In this document: positions 1-8,136 of the stretch, one piece after another
Numbering within the stretch: position 1 is the stretch's first letter
Layout: each line of letters begins with the position of its first letter
Source: a virus
Virus record (IMG/VR): IMGVR_UViG_3300030329_003112
Coordinates: 1 to 33,068 of that record
DNA: 33,068 bases
Reading direction: 5' to 3' (one strand)
Position numbers and translations under genes: made by a program
The notes under the pieces: model-generated
Told to the model about the DNA's origin: nothing
What the model saw: only the letters and a program-made list of their open reading frames with translations
Databases searched by the model: none

Positions 1-80
1 GATTCTTTGCATCACGCAGAGGAGATGGTCAGGTTGGTTTAGCCGCCGCATTCAAAATCTTGAAGTGTGCCGCTAGCTAA
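1..80 (+). CDS. Major capsid protein, 3' end (partial copy)
   Basis: This is the last 25 codons and the stop (78-80) of the major capsid gene, cut by the left edge of the window. The complete gene is at 31633-32940, and the peptide here is identical to its C-terminus, which ends in LKCAAS. The first whole codon starts at base 3. Confidence 0.95.
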   Translation, partial: FFASRRGDGQVGLAAAFKILKCAAS

Positions 81-91
81 GTGGTAATTAT

Positions 92-120
92 CAGGGGGGG
101 AGGATACCCCTTCCCCCCTG
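92..120 (+). promoter_or_regulatory. GC-rich hairpin after the capsid gene (left copy)
   Basis: Bases 92-103 pair with 109-120 to form a 12-bp stem with a short ATACC loop. One pair is a G-U wobble in plus-strand RNA. It lies 11 nt after the capsid stop and before the next ribosome site. There is no U tract after it, so it is more likely a partial terminator or a 3'-end stabiliser of capsid mRNA than a full intrinsic terminator. The right-hand copy at 32952-32978 has one fewer G and one fewer C and still pairs fully. Confidence 0.7.
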
Positions 121-138
121 AATTAAAGGGAGGCAATT

Positions 139-312
139 ATGCCAAAAGTAAAGTGTGTAAAAGATGTATCATTAGGAAGTTTAGGGCAAGCATTTGTCGC
201 AGGTGAAACATATGACATTCCTGCTAAAGAGGCGAATGCATATTGCGAATACTTTGAAAAGATGGAAACAAAGAAAACAACCAAGAAACAGGAAACTGAG
301 GAAAATAAATAA
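139..312 (+). CDS. Small protein between capsid and connector genes
   Basis: A 57-residue protein beginning MPKVKCVKDVSLG, with a GGGAGG ribosome site 6 nt before the ATG. Its stop TAA at 310-312 overlaps the next start in a TAATG arrangement, so translation of the two is probably coupled. The N-terminal 40 residues look like a small folded domain and the C-terminal tail is rich in Lys, Glu and Thr. Position between major capsid and first connector suggests a small head-associated protein, but I do not recognise a family. The start of the gene appears again at the right end of the window because of the terminal redundancy. Confidence 0.8.
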   Translation: MPKVKCVKDVSLGSLGQAFVAGETYDIPAKEANAYCEYFEKMETKKTTKKQETEENK

Positions 313-1241
313 TGGCAGTTGATAGGCACACTTACGCATCAACAGACGATTTAAGAGACTACCTAGCAGGCACGACCTATTCAAGTGGGTGGACTTCTGA
401 TGGTTCAGCACTTAGAAGAGTGCTTGAGGCTTCATCCAGAAGGATTGATGCCTATTGTGGTGGTGGTACATTTGGTGCTAAAACTGCTACTAGGTCATTT
501 GATATTGGAGATGGTGTATTGAAGCAATCTCCACAATATAAATCAGTAGCAGGATATGCTTCTTATGACATAGTAACAAATAATGCTATGGCAGGAGTTA
601 TTCCATTAGATGCTTGGCTATTATCAGCGACTACAGTAACTTCATACAAGCAGACAGCTAGGACAGAAAATGAAACATTAGCAGAAGGGTATGACAATGA
701 CTATTTGTTAATGCCTTACAATTTTAGTCCTAAGACAGTACTGAAGCTGAATGAAGATACCTCAAAAGGATTCTATTCAGGACAGCAGACATTAACAATT
801 CTAGGTTCTTGGGGATATACAAGCGACACAGAAGAGATAACAGACCTCAATGGTGCTGTTTCATCAACTTCTGCTACAACAGTTGCAGTAACAAGTGCAA
901 CTGGTTTATCTCCTGCTGAAACAATACTAGTAGGCAGTGAGCAAATGTATATCACAGGTATTTCAAGCAATAATTTAACAGTTGAGAGGGGAGTGAATGG
1001 AACTACAGCCGCCACTCACAGTGATGAGGATGCAGTGAAATCATATATATATCCATCTGAGGTTGTGCAGGCTTGTTTGGATTTGTCTAAGGTGACATTT
1101 AGAAATAGAGATTTAGGGGTAACTGACACAATAGGTGCAGGTGATGCTAATGTCACAAGAGCATCAGAGGAGGCAAATGACATATTGGCTACTGTCGATG
1201 CTTACAGGGCAGTGGGTCTGTCAAATGCGATAATATTCTAA
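312..1241 (+). CDS. Putative head-tail connector (adaptor) protein
   Basis: A 309-residue protein following the capsid gene in the position of the first head-tail connector of HK97-like siphoviruses. The N-terminal part (about residues 8-50, TDDLRDYLAG to RRIDAYCGG) is the helical region usual in gp6/gp15-type adaptors. The middle, about residues 180-245, is a Thr/Ser/Val-rich beta segment that could be an inserted Ig-like or decoration domain, which makes the protein longer than a typical adaptor of about 100-200 residues. The C-terminal 60 residues return to helix. Its start overlaps the previous stop by one base and its stop overlaps the next start. Function rests on position and weak sequence character. 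Confidence 0.6.
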   Translation: MAVDRHTYASTDDLRDYLAGTTYSSGWTSDGSALRRVLEASSRRIDAYCGGGTFGAKTATRSFDIGDGVLKQSPQYKSVAGYASYDIVTNNAMAGVIPLDAWLLSATTVTSYKQTARTENETLAEGYDNDYLLMPYNFSPKTVLKLNEDTSKGFYSGQQTLTILGSWGYTSDTEEITDLNGAVSSTSATTVAVTSATGLSPAETILVGSEQMYITGISSNNLTVERGVNGTTAATHSDEDAVKSYIYPSEVVQACLDLSKVTFRNRDLGVTDTIGAGDANVTRASEEANDILATVDAYRAVGLSNAIIF

Positions 1242-1660
1242 TGGCTAAGAAAGAAGCACTTACAGTAACAGTAAAGGGTCCGTTATTTAAATCAGATGCT
1301 CCAAGAGAGCTTATAGAAGCGGCTAATACTGGATTACTTGACTTGGTTCAATTAGAAGGTGCTAATAAGACTGGACAGTTGTTGAAGCAAGGAAGAGGCA
1401 GAAGAACAGGTACATTGCAAAGGTCTATATTTGGAGGAGCAAGCCTCAAAAGCGATTTACATGCACAGTATGATGCAGGAGAAGCATCTATGGGGCAAAA
1501 TAGAGTATATGCTACATGGATAGAAGGAATCTCACCCAGAAACCAGACAAGCAGATTTAAGGGCTATGGCATGTTTAAAGAAACTAGCGAAGCAATTGCA
1601 AAAGATAATAAAATAGTGGACAAGTATATTGGAGAGGCAATTACGAGGGCATTTGCATGA
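1241..1660 (+). CDS. HK97 gp10-like neck or tail-completion protein
   Basis: A 139-residue protein whose size, position after the adaptor and the segment GRRTGTLQRSIFGG resemble the gp10-like family found between adaptor and tail-terminator genes. The start ATG overlaps the adaptor's TAA by one base, and its own end overlaps the next gene by 4 bases (ATGA), so the connector genes form a tightly coupled set. It probably acts in joining head and tail. This is an inference from gene order plus the gp10-like motif; no catalytic motif is expected or seen. Confidence 0.6.
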   Translation: MAKKEALTVTVKGPLFKSDAPRELIEAANTGLLDLVQLEGANKTGQLLKQGRGRRTGTLQRSIFGGASLKSDLHAQYDAGEASMGQNRVYATWIEGISPRNQTSRFKGYGMFKETSEAIAKDNKIVDKYIGEAITRAFA

Positions 1661-2091
1661 GCAGGTCAGGAGCAATAGATAGAATTGATGCATTACTTGC
1701 AACAGTTTCAGACCCTGCTTTTACTGCTGTTGTAAGAGGAGAACCTCTAGCAATAGCAGGCTCTCCATTGCTTGCTTTCTGGCTTACAAGCAGAAGAGAG
1801 ACAGCAGAGACCTTATCAAATGTAGGAAGTACTACAACATTCACTATAAGGGCTTATTTCAGGATGCAGTCGAGTCAGGATGTCAGGGAATCGCTTGAAC
1901 TAGATATATGGGATGCAATATATAACATTGGCTCTGCACTGAGGGGAGATGCTGATTTAGCAGGGCATTGTAGTGACAGTAGTGTAGGAGATGCAACAAC
2001 AGGCTTTGTGTCTATGGGAGGATTAACATTCAGGACTGTTACCATACCATTTGAAGTCGATATATTAGAAGAAACAACAATAACACCATAA
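1657..2091 (+). CDS. Putative tail terminator protein
   Basis: A 144-residue protein starting in an ATGA overlap with the previous gene. It has the helix, strand and long-loop pattern of small tail-terminator proteins (gpU-like): an N-terminal helix (residues 1-18, SRSGAIDRIDALLATV), mixed beta segments, a helix with DVRESLELDIWDAIYNIG, and a C-terminal strand ending in FRTVTIPFEVDILEE. In siphoviruses the gene just before the tail tube usually encodes the ring that caps the tail tube at the head-proximal end. Called mainly from position and size. Confidence 0.55.
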   Translation: MSRSGAIDRIDALLATVSDPAFTAVVRGEPLAIAGSPLLAFWLTSRRETAETLSNVGSTTTFTIRAYFRMQSSQDVRESLELDIWDAIYNIGSALRGDADLAGHCSDSSVGDATTGFVSMGGLTFRTVTIPFEVDILEETTITP

Positions 2092-2103
2092 GAGGCAAAA
2101 GCT

Positions 2104-2817
2104 ATGGCTAAAACAAGTGGATTAAATACAAGAATTTATGTAGCAGGCTATGATATTTCAGGGGATGCTAGTTCTATTGATGGAGTGGGATATAGTCAGG
2201 GGTTAATGGAGACAACTTCTTTGACTGCTGAAGCTACTTCAAGAATAACAGGTCTGGCAGATGGCAGTTTATCTGTCAGTGTGTTTTTTGAGGCAACTTC
2301 AGAACATGCCGCCCTGTTATCAAGTAGTAAATTGCCAACTGGAGATAGAAATGTTTTAGTTCCAATGGGAAGTGCTATTGGAGATGGAGGAATAAGTCTA
2401 GTCGCAAAGCAGGCTAATTATAATGTTAGTCAAGGTGGAACATCTTCTCCTGTAACAGCTAGTGCTAGTTTTTCAGCAAGTGCAGGATATGCACCTGAGT
2501 TTGGAGTAATGCTTACAGCCCATGATGATACCCATTCATCTGCTACAAGCAATTCTTCTGTAGATAATTCAGCAAGTACTTCAAATGGAGGAGCAGGGCA
2601 AGTGCAGGCTTTCTCTTTATCAAGTGGAACTCCAACTGTAAAGATTGAGCATTCAGCGAACAACTCCAGTTGGGCAGATTTAATTGCATTCACTGCTTCA
2701 ACAGCTATATCATCTGAGTATAAGACAGTGAGTGGCACAGTAAATAGATATATTAGGGTAACCACTACAGGCACATTTTCTAATTTGAACTTTGCCTGTA
2801 TATTTTATAGAGGTTAA
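2104..2817 (+). CDS. Major tail tube protein, long paralogue
   Basis: A 237-residue beta-rich protein beginning MAKTSGLNTRIYVAGYDIS. Residues 1-140 look like a tail-tube domain, and about residues 145-237 form a Ser/Thr-rich segment that reads like an added surface domain. It shares the start MAK-GL and the central pattern of ITGLADGSLSVSVFF with the protein at 2870-3286 (IVGLGDGTCSISGIF), so the two appear paralogous. The longer member may be a decorated tube subunit or a minor tube component. It lies between the terminator and chaperone genes, as expected for tail-tube genes. The ribosome site is AGAGGCAAAAGCT before ATG. Confidence 0.65.
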   Translation: MAKTSGLNTRIYVAGYDISGDASSIDGVGYSQGLMETTSLTAEATSRITGLADGSLSVSVFFEATSEHAALLSSSKLPTGDRNVLVPMGSAIGDGGISLVAKQANYNVSQGGTSSPVTASASFSASAGYAPEFGVMLTAHDDTHSSATSNSSVDNSASTSNGGAGQVQAFSLSSGTPTVKIEHSANNSSWADLIAFTASTAISSEYKTVSGTVNRYIRVTTTGTFSNLNFACIFYRG

Positions 2818-2818
2818 T

Positions 2819-2860
2819 ATGCCAAAGAAACCAAAGAAACCAAAAAAGAAACCTTACTAG
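2819..2860 (+). CDS. 13-residue Lys/Pro micro-ORF
   Basis: An ATG 1 nt after the tail-tube stop opens a 13-codon frame encoding MPKKPKKPKKKPY, ended by a TAG fused to the AGGAGGG ribosome site of the next gene. The DNA is a direct repeat of a 9-base CCAAAGAAA unit. It could be a translated coupling peptide that carries ribosomes from one tail-tube gene to the next, or simply spacer with a chance frame. There is an AGAGG stretch 7 nt upstream of its ATG. Confidence 0.35.
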   Translation: MPKKPKKPKKKPY

Positions 2861-2869
2861 GAGGGTATC

Positions 2870-3286
2870 ATGGCAAAACAAACAGGATTAGGTGATTATT
2901 TAGCTGTCGATGACAGTGGAGGTACAGCTAGAGACATCAGCAATGATGTGACTAATGTGGATTTTAATATTCCACAAAACCTCATAGAGTCAACAGGCTT
3001 AGACAAGTCTGCTATGGAAAGAATTGTTGGATTAGGAGATGGTACTTGTTCCATTAGTGGGATATTCAATCCTACTTCTAACAAGTCTCATGATGTATTT
3101 AAGACACGCAGTGGCACAAGAACTGTCACCTATGCTATAGGTGGAAACACTTCAAGTAATCCAGAACTTGAAATGGAAATGCTTATTGGTTCTTACAATA
3201 TAAGCAGAGGTACTGATGGAACACTTACATGGACAGCAGAACTGTCCTTACAAAGTGGAACTGTACCTACATGGGGAACAGTATAA
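2870..3286 (+). CDS. Tail tube protein, short paralogue
   Basis: A 138-residue protein beginning MAKQTGLGDYLAVDDSGG with a strong AGGAGGG ribosome site. The compact size, beta-rich composition and location directly upstream of the chaperone genes fit a siphovirus tail-tube subunit. It resembles the N-terminal domain of the 2104-2817 protein, with a matching start, the central GLGDGTCSISGIF segment, and a similar strand ending near the C-terminus (YNISRGTDGTLTWTAELS compared with YNVSQGGTSSPVTASASF). This is probably the main tube subunit and the longer paralogue a variant or minor tail component. Confidence 0.6.
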   Translation: MAKQTGLGDYLAVDDSGGTARDISNDVTNVDFNIPQNLIESTGLDKSAMERIVGLGDGTCSISGIFNPTSNKSHDVFKTRSGTRTVTYAIGGNTSSNPELEMEMLIGSYNISRGTDGTLTWTAELSLQSGTVPTWGTV

Positions 3287-3289
3287 TTT

Positions 3290-3646
3290 ATGGTAGCTAT
3301 CAAGCAGAGTAAGAATGGTGTTCAACCCTTCAAGATTGAACGCAGACAAGCGAGACTTGTGTTCCCTGACTCTGACTACTCAGGCTTAGAGATAATAGCC
3401 AAATTGGATGTCTCTGTAGCAGTTTATCTGGAAATGCAGAATATGACTTCTACAGAGAATGCGAATGAGATGAAAGTCGCACTCAAGAAATTTGGTGAGG
3501 ACATTCTTATATCTTGGAACTTGCAAGACGAAGATGGGAGTGAGGTGACAGCAGATGCTGATGGATTTATGAGCCTCCCTCCCAAGATAGCAGTTGATAT
3601 AATGAAAGCGTGGTCTGATGCCTGTGGTGGAGTGGGGGAAGGATAA
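3290..3646 (+). CDS. Tail assembly chaperone, first frame (gpG-like)
   Basis: A 118-residue protein in the gene position of the lambda gpG chaperone, immediately before a small overlapping-frame ORF and the tape measure. It is acidic in its second half (LQDEDGSEVTADADG) and ends in a glycine-rich ACGGVGEG encoded by a G run. The -1 frame stays open through the G run into the following ORF, the usual arrangement for a frameshifted G-GT chaperone pair that coats and folds the tape measure. Start choice: GTATAATTT before ATG gives no clear ribosome site, so coupling to the preceding gene, whose stop is 3 nt away, is likely. Confidence 0.65.
   Translation: MVAIKQSKNGVQPFKIERRQARLVFPDSDYSGLEIIAKLDVSVAVYLEMQNMTSTENANEMKVALKKFGEDILISWNLQDEDGSEVTADADGFMSLPPKIAVDIMKAWSDACGGVGEG
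3631..3646 (+). other. Candidate -1 frameshift site for the tail chaperones
   Basis: Zero-frame codons GTG GGG GAA GGA TAA lie here. The run of five G at 3634-3638 lets a Gly tRNA slip back one base and re-pair fully, after which the -1 frame reads on without a stop into the ORF at 3658-3855. The heptamer does not match the ideal X-XXY-YYZ form, so efficiency cannot be judged. The alternative is independent initiation at the TTG at 3658. Confidence 0.4.
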
Positions 3647-3657
3647 GCTCTGACATA

Positions 3658-3855
3658 TTGAGGTGGAAAACAACAAAAGGTGGAAGTAACAGAGATGGAA
3701 GCCCTGTTACAAAGCCAGTAGATTTGTTGTTTGCTGAGATGATAGATGGTATATGTCAGAGGTATGGACAGCTTCCATCTAAAGTGCTTGAAGAAGATGT
3801 AATGATTCTTAGAATCTTGCACGCTGTATCAATAGGAGAAGAGGATAATAAGTAA
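3658..3855 (+). CDS. Tail assembly chaperone, second frame (T part)
   Basis: A 65-residue reading frame, possible start TTG, in the -1 frame relative to the preceding chaperone gene and directly before the tape measure. Its content (PVDLLFAEMIDGICQRYGQL, then a helical acidic tail) is like the T segment of G-T chaperones. The frame is open upstream to at least 3631, so it is probably made as the C-terminal extension of the 3290-3646 protein by frameshifting rather than alone. The TTG lacks a good ribosome site, which supports the frameshift reading. Confidence 0.6.
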   Translation: MRWKTTKGGSNRDGSPVTKPVDLLFAEMIDGICQRYGQLPSKVLEEDVMILRILHAVSIGEEDNK

Positions 3856-5436
3856 ATGCCGAATACAGTTACAGTTGAAGTAAAAGCTGATACCAGTAAG
3901 GCTCAGTCTAGTATTGGGAAGTTCGGAGCGAAAGTAAAAGGTGCTATGCCTGCTATTACAGCAGTAAGTGCTGTTACCACAGGTGCCGCCATGGCGGCAG
4001 TCAAGCTTGGTGATGAATTTACTGAAGCAGAAAGAAAAATTTCAGCAGGTACAGGAGCAACTGGTGCTGAGCTTGAGTCATTAACTGAGTCTTTCCATAA
4101 TGTTTTTGCAAATGTTCCAAATGATTCTGAAGAAGTATCAAAGGCAATAGCCGCTTTGAATACAGAGTTTGGTTTGACTGGTGAAGAATTGGAAACAGCG
4201 ACAACACAGATGCTCAATGCAAGTAGGGGTATGGGTGTTGATTTAGGAGGCTCTATCAAGACTGTTGCTGATGGTATGCAGATATTTAATATTGATGCAT
4301 CTGAAATGGGTGGTGTGATGGATAGTTTAGCGGCGGCTTCTCAACAAACAGGAGTTCCATTAGGTGAACTGGCTAGTAAGGTTCAAACATTCGGTCCCGT
4401 ATTAAAGAATGCAGGTTTCTCTATGGAGGAGGCAACAGCTTTCTTTGGCAGTTTAGAGGAAAATGGTATTGCTGTGACAAGAGTAATGCCGGGCATTAAC
4501 GCAGGGATGAGAAGATTATCTGAACAAGGAGTACAGGATTTAAAAGGTGCATTGCTTGAGCAGATAGAACAAATCAAGAACGCAGAAACAGAATCTCAGG
4601 CATTGAATATGGCTACAAAAGCCTTTGGAGCAGAGGGAGCCCAGAGAATGACAGTTGCTATTAGGAATGGCAATCTTGATTTGGGTGCATTACTGGAAAC
4701 CATGGATGGCAGTGAAGGCACTATAAACAATCTTGCAAAGAGTACAGAAACGACAGCAGACAAATTTAACACGATGAAAAACAGTGTTAAATCAAACTTA
4801 GCACCAGTAGGAGAGATGGCATCTTCGATGGGTCCGTTGGTAGTAATGATACCGGGCATCACTACAGCAGTAAGTGGGCTTTCTGGAATGATGGGTATAT
4901 TGAATCTATCAATGGGACCGGTTCTTATTGGTATCTTAGCTATTACAGCCGCAATTGCGGCAGGTATATTGATATGGAAAAACTGGGATAGCATTGTTGA
5001 GGGTTCTAAGAAGATATGGGAGGGATTAAAGAGTGCTATTTCCAATGTCCTAGAAGGTATTTGGGGTGCTATAAAATTTTACATTAATCTTTGGATTGGA
5101 GCATTCAATCTTATTATAGGTGGTATAAACAAGATTAAGTTTGATGTTCCTAGTTGGGTTCCGGGTCTTGGGGGTAAAGGATTTGCATTTAATATACCAA
5201 CAATAACTCCTCTAGCTAAAGGTGGTATTGTAAAATCACCTACCCTTGCAATGATTGGGGAACAAGGAGCAGAGGCAGTGATACCTTTAAATAAAGCAGG
5301 AGGAATGGGTGGCAACATCAATATCAATATTACTGGAGATGTTTATGGATTTGATGATTTTGAGGACAGGGTAGCTGAAGCTGTGAGGGATGGAGCTAGA
5401 AGAGGTGGATATCAAGGAGTATTAAATACAGCATAG
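3856..5436 (+). CDS. Tape measure protein
   Basis: A 526-residue protein with tape-measure architecture. An N-terminal Ala/Ser-rich helical region (to about residue 120) is followed by a TP901-like segment with AAASQQTGVPLGELASKVQ and GISM-type repeats, then a hydrophobic zone at about residues 325-375 with a potential membrane-spanning stretch around GPVLIGILAITAAIAAGILI. A C-terminal domain ends in MIGEQGAEAVIPLNK, a motif typical of tape-measure C-termini. The protein sets tail length and helps DNA entry; at 526 residues it predicts a rather short siphovirus tail. It follows the chaperone pair with no gap. Confidence 0.85.
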   Translation: MPNTVTVEVKADTSKAQSSIGKFGAKVKGAMPAITAVSAVTTGAAMAAVKLGDEFTEAERKISAGTGATGAELESLTESFHNVFANVPNDSEEVSKAIAALNTEFGLTGEELETATTQMLNASRGMGVDLGGSIKTVADGMQIFNIDASEMGGVMDSLAAASQQTGVPLGELASKVQTFGPVLKNAGFSMEEATAFFGSLEENGIAVTRVMPGINAGMRRLSEQGVQDLKGALLEQIEQIKNAETESQALNMATKAFGAEGAQRMTVAIRNGNLDLGALLETMDGSEGTINNLAKSTETTADKFNTMKNSVKSNLAPVGEMASSMGPLVVMIPGITTAVSGLSGMMGILNLSMGPVLIGILAITAAIAAGILIWKNWDSIVEGSKKIWEGLKSAISNVLEGIWGAIKFYINLWIGAFNLIIGGINKIKFDVPSWVPGLGGKGFAFNIPTITPLAKGGIVKSPTLAMIGEQGAEAVIPLNKAGGMGGNININITGDVYGFDDFEDRVAEAVRDGARRGGYQGVLNTA

Positions 5437-5445
5437 AGGATTATT

Positions 5446-7590
5446 ATGGCAAATGAATTAAAGCATACAGCAGTTGGAACAGAATTAACTCAGGCAGAAT
5501 ATGAGGGTACTGCATCTCATGTATTTAACAGTCAGGCGACTGGAGATATTGTTTACGCTTCTTCTGCATCTCAATTAACTCGATTAGGCATAGGTTCTTC
5601 TGGTCAAGTATTAAAAGTGTCATCTGGTGGAATTCCTGAGTGGGGAACAGACACAACCAATGTAGCCGCATCGGCTCTGACAGGCACGACAATGGCAAGT
5701 AATGTAGTGACTTCATCTTTAACTACTGTTGCCGCATTAAACTCAGGCTCTATAACTTCAGGATTTGGAACTATCAATAATGGTTCATCTACGATTACGA
5801 CCACAGGTGCAATTACTGGAGGGTCATTAGATGTAAATGGCACAAGTCAATTTGATGGTGGAATTACCGTAGGTGTTGATGATACTGGACATGATGTTAA
5901 ATTCTTTGGGGCTACTGCTAGTGCATATATGTTATGGGATGAGAGTGCTGATGATTTAATATTAGGTGGTGTAGCCAGATTGGGTATAGGTACGACTAAT
6001 ACACATGCAATATTATCTATAGAGGATGGGGCAGGTGGTTCAGACTATGTGAGATTGGGTGGCACAACTAGTACAACAGGTAGTATGGCATATATTACCA
6101 GAGACAAAGCAAGTGGAAATACAGATTCATCAGTTGCGAGAATCAGGCAAAACAATTCAGGCGATGACCAAGATACTTTGCTTGTAGAACAAGACGGAAC
6201 AGGCAATATCTTAACCTTGAAAGATGGTGGTAGTGAAGTGTTTGTTGTTGAAGATGGAGGTCAGGTGGGAATAGGAACAGGTTCTCCGAGTTATGACTTA
6301 GAGGTAGCCGACAATGATGCCCATACCCAATTCGCAGTTTCGACTTATTCAGACTCAACTCATTCCCCCTATTTTTACTTGAGAAAATCACATAGCGACA
6401 CATTGGGAACTGCAACCACAACCATTGATGGAGAAACCCTAGGCAAGTTCTACTTCCTTGGAGTAGATAGTGGTGGTGGATTTGATAGTGGTGCTTCAAT
6501 TATAGGAATCCAGACTGGTACGGCAGGTGCGAAAGTACCTACATACATGAAATTTGAAACTTCCACAGATTCTGCATCAGCAGAAGCCATGCGTATCAGA
6601 GAGACTGGAGCAGTTCAAATTGGCGGAGCAGGCATTGCTCAAAGAACCAATGGAATGCTTGATATTAATGCTTCCAACACATATCCAAGATTATCAATTA
6701 CATCATGGTCAGCAAGCGATTACCCTGCATATCTGCAATTGAGTCAATCTCAAAATGATACTATGGGAACAATGACTGCAACGGCAGATGGAGCAAGTCA
6801 TGGGTATATCAGGTTTGAGGGAGTCGATAGTGGTGGCAATTTTGATTTGGGAAGTTCGATTCATTCTCAACAGGATGGGGCATCAGGTACAAGAGTGCCT
6901 GCTGACCTTATATTTACTACAAGCACGTCCTCATCCCCTACAGAGAAATTACGAATATTGAGTACAGGTCTAGTTGGCATTGGTACATCAGCACCAGACC
7001 ATCTTTTATCTTTAGTGAACACTCCTGCTACGAGTCAGCTTGAATTACGAGGTGGTGGTACGGCAGGCGGTGGTGTTTTCTTTGCGAACTATGGAAACCA
7101 ATCAGGAGTCATGTCTACTGGAGTTCGTGTCAATGCAGGTTCTTGGACTGCTGATACAACTTCATCAGGTGGCTCAGGTTCTGCATCAATTTATCTACAA
7201 GCAGGCTCAACTCATTACTGGTATTCAAACGGCTCAACTACAGATGGAAATAATATTTCCCCTGCACAAGTATTTACAATTGTGGCAGGTGGAAATGCCA
7301 CATTAGCAGGTACATTGACAGAGAGTTCTGATGCCAGACTAAAAACCAATATCAACACAATCGATTCGGCTTTAGATAAAGTTACCCAGATGAGAGGAGT
7401 CACTTATGAGAGAACAGATTTCGATATGTCAGGGACAGGAATAGTCGCTCAAGAACTAGAGCAAATTGCTCCTGAGTTAGTTGAGGATAATGACGAATAT
7501 AAATCAGTCGCATACACCAAATTGACTGCTTATTTAATTGAAGCAATCAAAGAATTAAATAATGAAATTAAGGAATTAAAGGGGAATTAA
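5446..7590 (+). CDS. Tail fibre with C-terminal S74 self-cleaving chaperone
   Basis: A 714-residue beta-rich fibre. The C-terminal ~80 residues are a peptidase S74 intramolecular chaperone domain, with SSDARLKTNI carrying the expected Ser and Lys, then GIVAQELEQIAPELV and a final coiled coil (IEAIKELNNEIKELK). In this family the domain trimerises the fibre and then cuts itself off. The shaft contains two related ~80-residue repeats, one around residues 300-385 (SDTLGTATTTIDGETLGKF) and one around 430-510 (NDTMGTMTATADGASHGYI), each with a GVDSGG turn, plus repeated VGIGT motifs typical of such shafts. Likely the receptor-binding or side fibre. Confidence 0.88.
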   Translation: MANELKHTAVGTELTQAEYEGTASHVFNSQATGDIVYASSASQLTRLGIGSSGQVLKVSSGGIPEWGTDTTNVAASALTGTTMASNVVTSSLTTVAALNSGSITSGFGTINNGSSTITTTGAITGGSLDVNGTSQFDGGITVGVDDTGHDVKFFGATASAYMLWDESADDLILGGVARLGIGTTNTHAILSIEDGAGGSDYVRLGGTTSTTGSMAYITRDKASGNTDSSVARIRQNNSGDDQDTLLVEQDGTGNILTLKDGGSEVFVVEDGGQVGIGTGSPSYDLEVADNDAHTQFAVSTYSDSTHSPYFYLRKSHSDTLGTATTTIDGETLGKFYFLGVDSGGGFDSGASIIGIQTGTAGAKVPTYMKFETSTDSASAEAMRIRETGAVQIGGAGIAQRTNGMLDINASNTYPRLSITSWSASDYPAYLQLSQSQNDTMGTMTATADGASHGYIRFEGVDSGGNFDLGSSIHSQQDGASGTRVPADLIFTTSTSSSPTEKLRILSTGLVGIGTSAPDHLLSLVNTPATSQLELRGGGTAGGGVFFANYGNQSGVMSTGVRVNAGSWTADTTSSGGSGSASIYLQAGSTHYWYSNGSTTDGNNISPAQVFTIVAGGNATLAGTLTESSDARLKTNINTIDSALDKVTQMRGVTYERTDFDMSGTGIVAQELEQIAPELVEDNDEYKSVAYTKLTAYLIEAIKELNNEIKELKGN

Positions 7591-7592
7591 TT

Positions 7593-7805
7593 ATGCCAAC
7601 AATCAGCATCAGTTTAACAGATGGAGAATTTACCACACTACAGAAGGCATTATTGCAGACAGATGGAGCTATGGGAGATACAGAATCCAGTTTCACAGAA
7701 GCAGTTGTGAAGGAAAAAATAGTCGCATTCTTAAAGAATAAAGTGGAAACATATGACAGGGTCAAGAATGTAACTGTAAATTATACCTCCTTCACTCCAA
7801 GCTAA
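7593..7805 (+). CDS. Small conserved-looking tail-region protein
   Basis: A 70-residue protein starting 2 nt after the fibre stop and ending in a TAATG overlap with the next gene. It begins with a short beta strand (PTISISLTDGEF) followed by two helices, with KEKIVAFLKNKVETYD in the second. Its placement after the S74 fibre and before a small membrane protein suggests a fibre-associated or lysis-region accessory role, but I recognise no family. Confidence 0.65.
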   Translation: MPTISISLTDGEFTTLQKALLQTDGAMGDTESSFTEAVVKEKIVAFLKNKVETYDRVKNVTVNYTSFTPS

Positions 7806-7984
7806 TGATTGAAGATAAAATTCAGATTGCTACCAATGAAATCAGGGATTCTAGAAATGACATGAAAAGGATTAGGCAGAAACTTGAGATTTTAGAGGTT
7901 GCTATATGGGCAAATATCTTTTTTTCGTTTGTGATAATATGTTCGATAGTAATACTTATCATAAATGGGAGCAGTAATGGATAA
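7805..7984 (+). CDS. Small coiled-coil membrane protein, holin-like (XhlA-like topology)
   Basis: A 59-residue frame starting in the TAATG overlap. Residues 1-33 are charged and helical (a short coiled coil, MKRIRQKLEILE) and residues 34-53 are a clear transmembrane segment (WANIFFSFVIICSIVILIIN), ending in a short polar tail. A cytoplasmic helix followed by one membrane helix is the topology of XhlA-type phage lysis proteins, so a holin or holin partner is a reasonable guess. It overlaps the next gene by 8 bases. The call comes from topology only. Confidence 0.6.
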   Translation: MIEDKIQIATNEIRDSRNDMKRIRQKLEILEVAIWANIFFSFVIICSIVILIINGSSNG

Positions 7985-8135
7985 AGAACCTTTGCAGATT
8001 ACAGAAGCAGATTTACAGAAGCTATGGCAGATAAACCCTCTAGCATCAGAGCAGATTCAAAAAATAATGCTAGCTAGAAGGAATGAAGAACTAGAGAAGA
8101 AAATAGATGAGTTAGAGAAACCACAAGAGGAATGA
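7977..8135 (+). CDS. Small acidic coiled-coil protein
   Basis: A 52-residue frame overlapping the end of the preceding membrane-protein gene by 8 bases (ATGGATAA). It starts MDKEPLQITEADLQKLWQ and its second half is a charged heptad-like helix (NEELEKKIDELEKPQEE). No membrane segment is present. Placed between a holin-like gene and the baseplate gene, it could be a tail-chaperone-like or regulatory partner. Function unknown. Confidence 0.6.
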   Translation: MDKEPLQITEADLQKLWQINPLASEQIQKIMLARRNEELEKKIDELEKPQEE

Positions 8136-8136
8136 A

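Larger units (their letters stand above)
1..210. repeat. Left copy of the terminal direct repeat
   Basis: Bases 1-210 match bases 32861-33068 except for two single-base length differences in homopolymer runs (G7 versus G6 and C6 versus C5). The repeat holds the 3' end of the capsid gene, an intergenic hairpin and the start of the next gene. The reading is continuous across the joint, so the simplest explanation is a circular or circularly permuted genome whose assembly overlaps itself by about 208 bp. A true short terminal repeat is possible but less likely, because the boundary lies inside a coding region. Confidence 0.9.
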
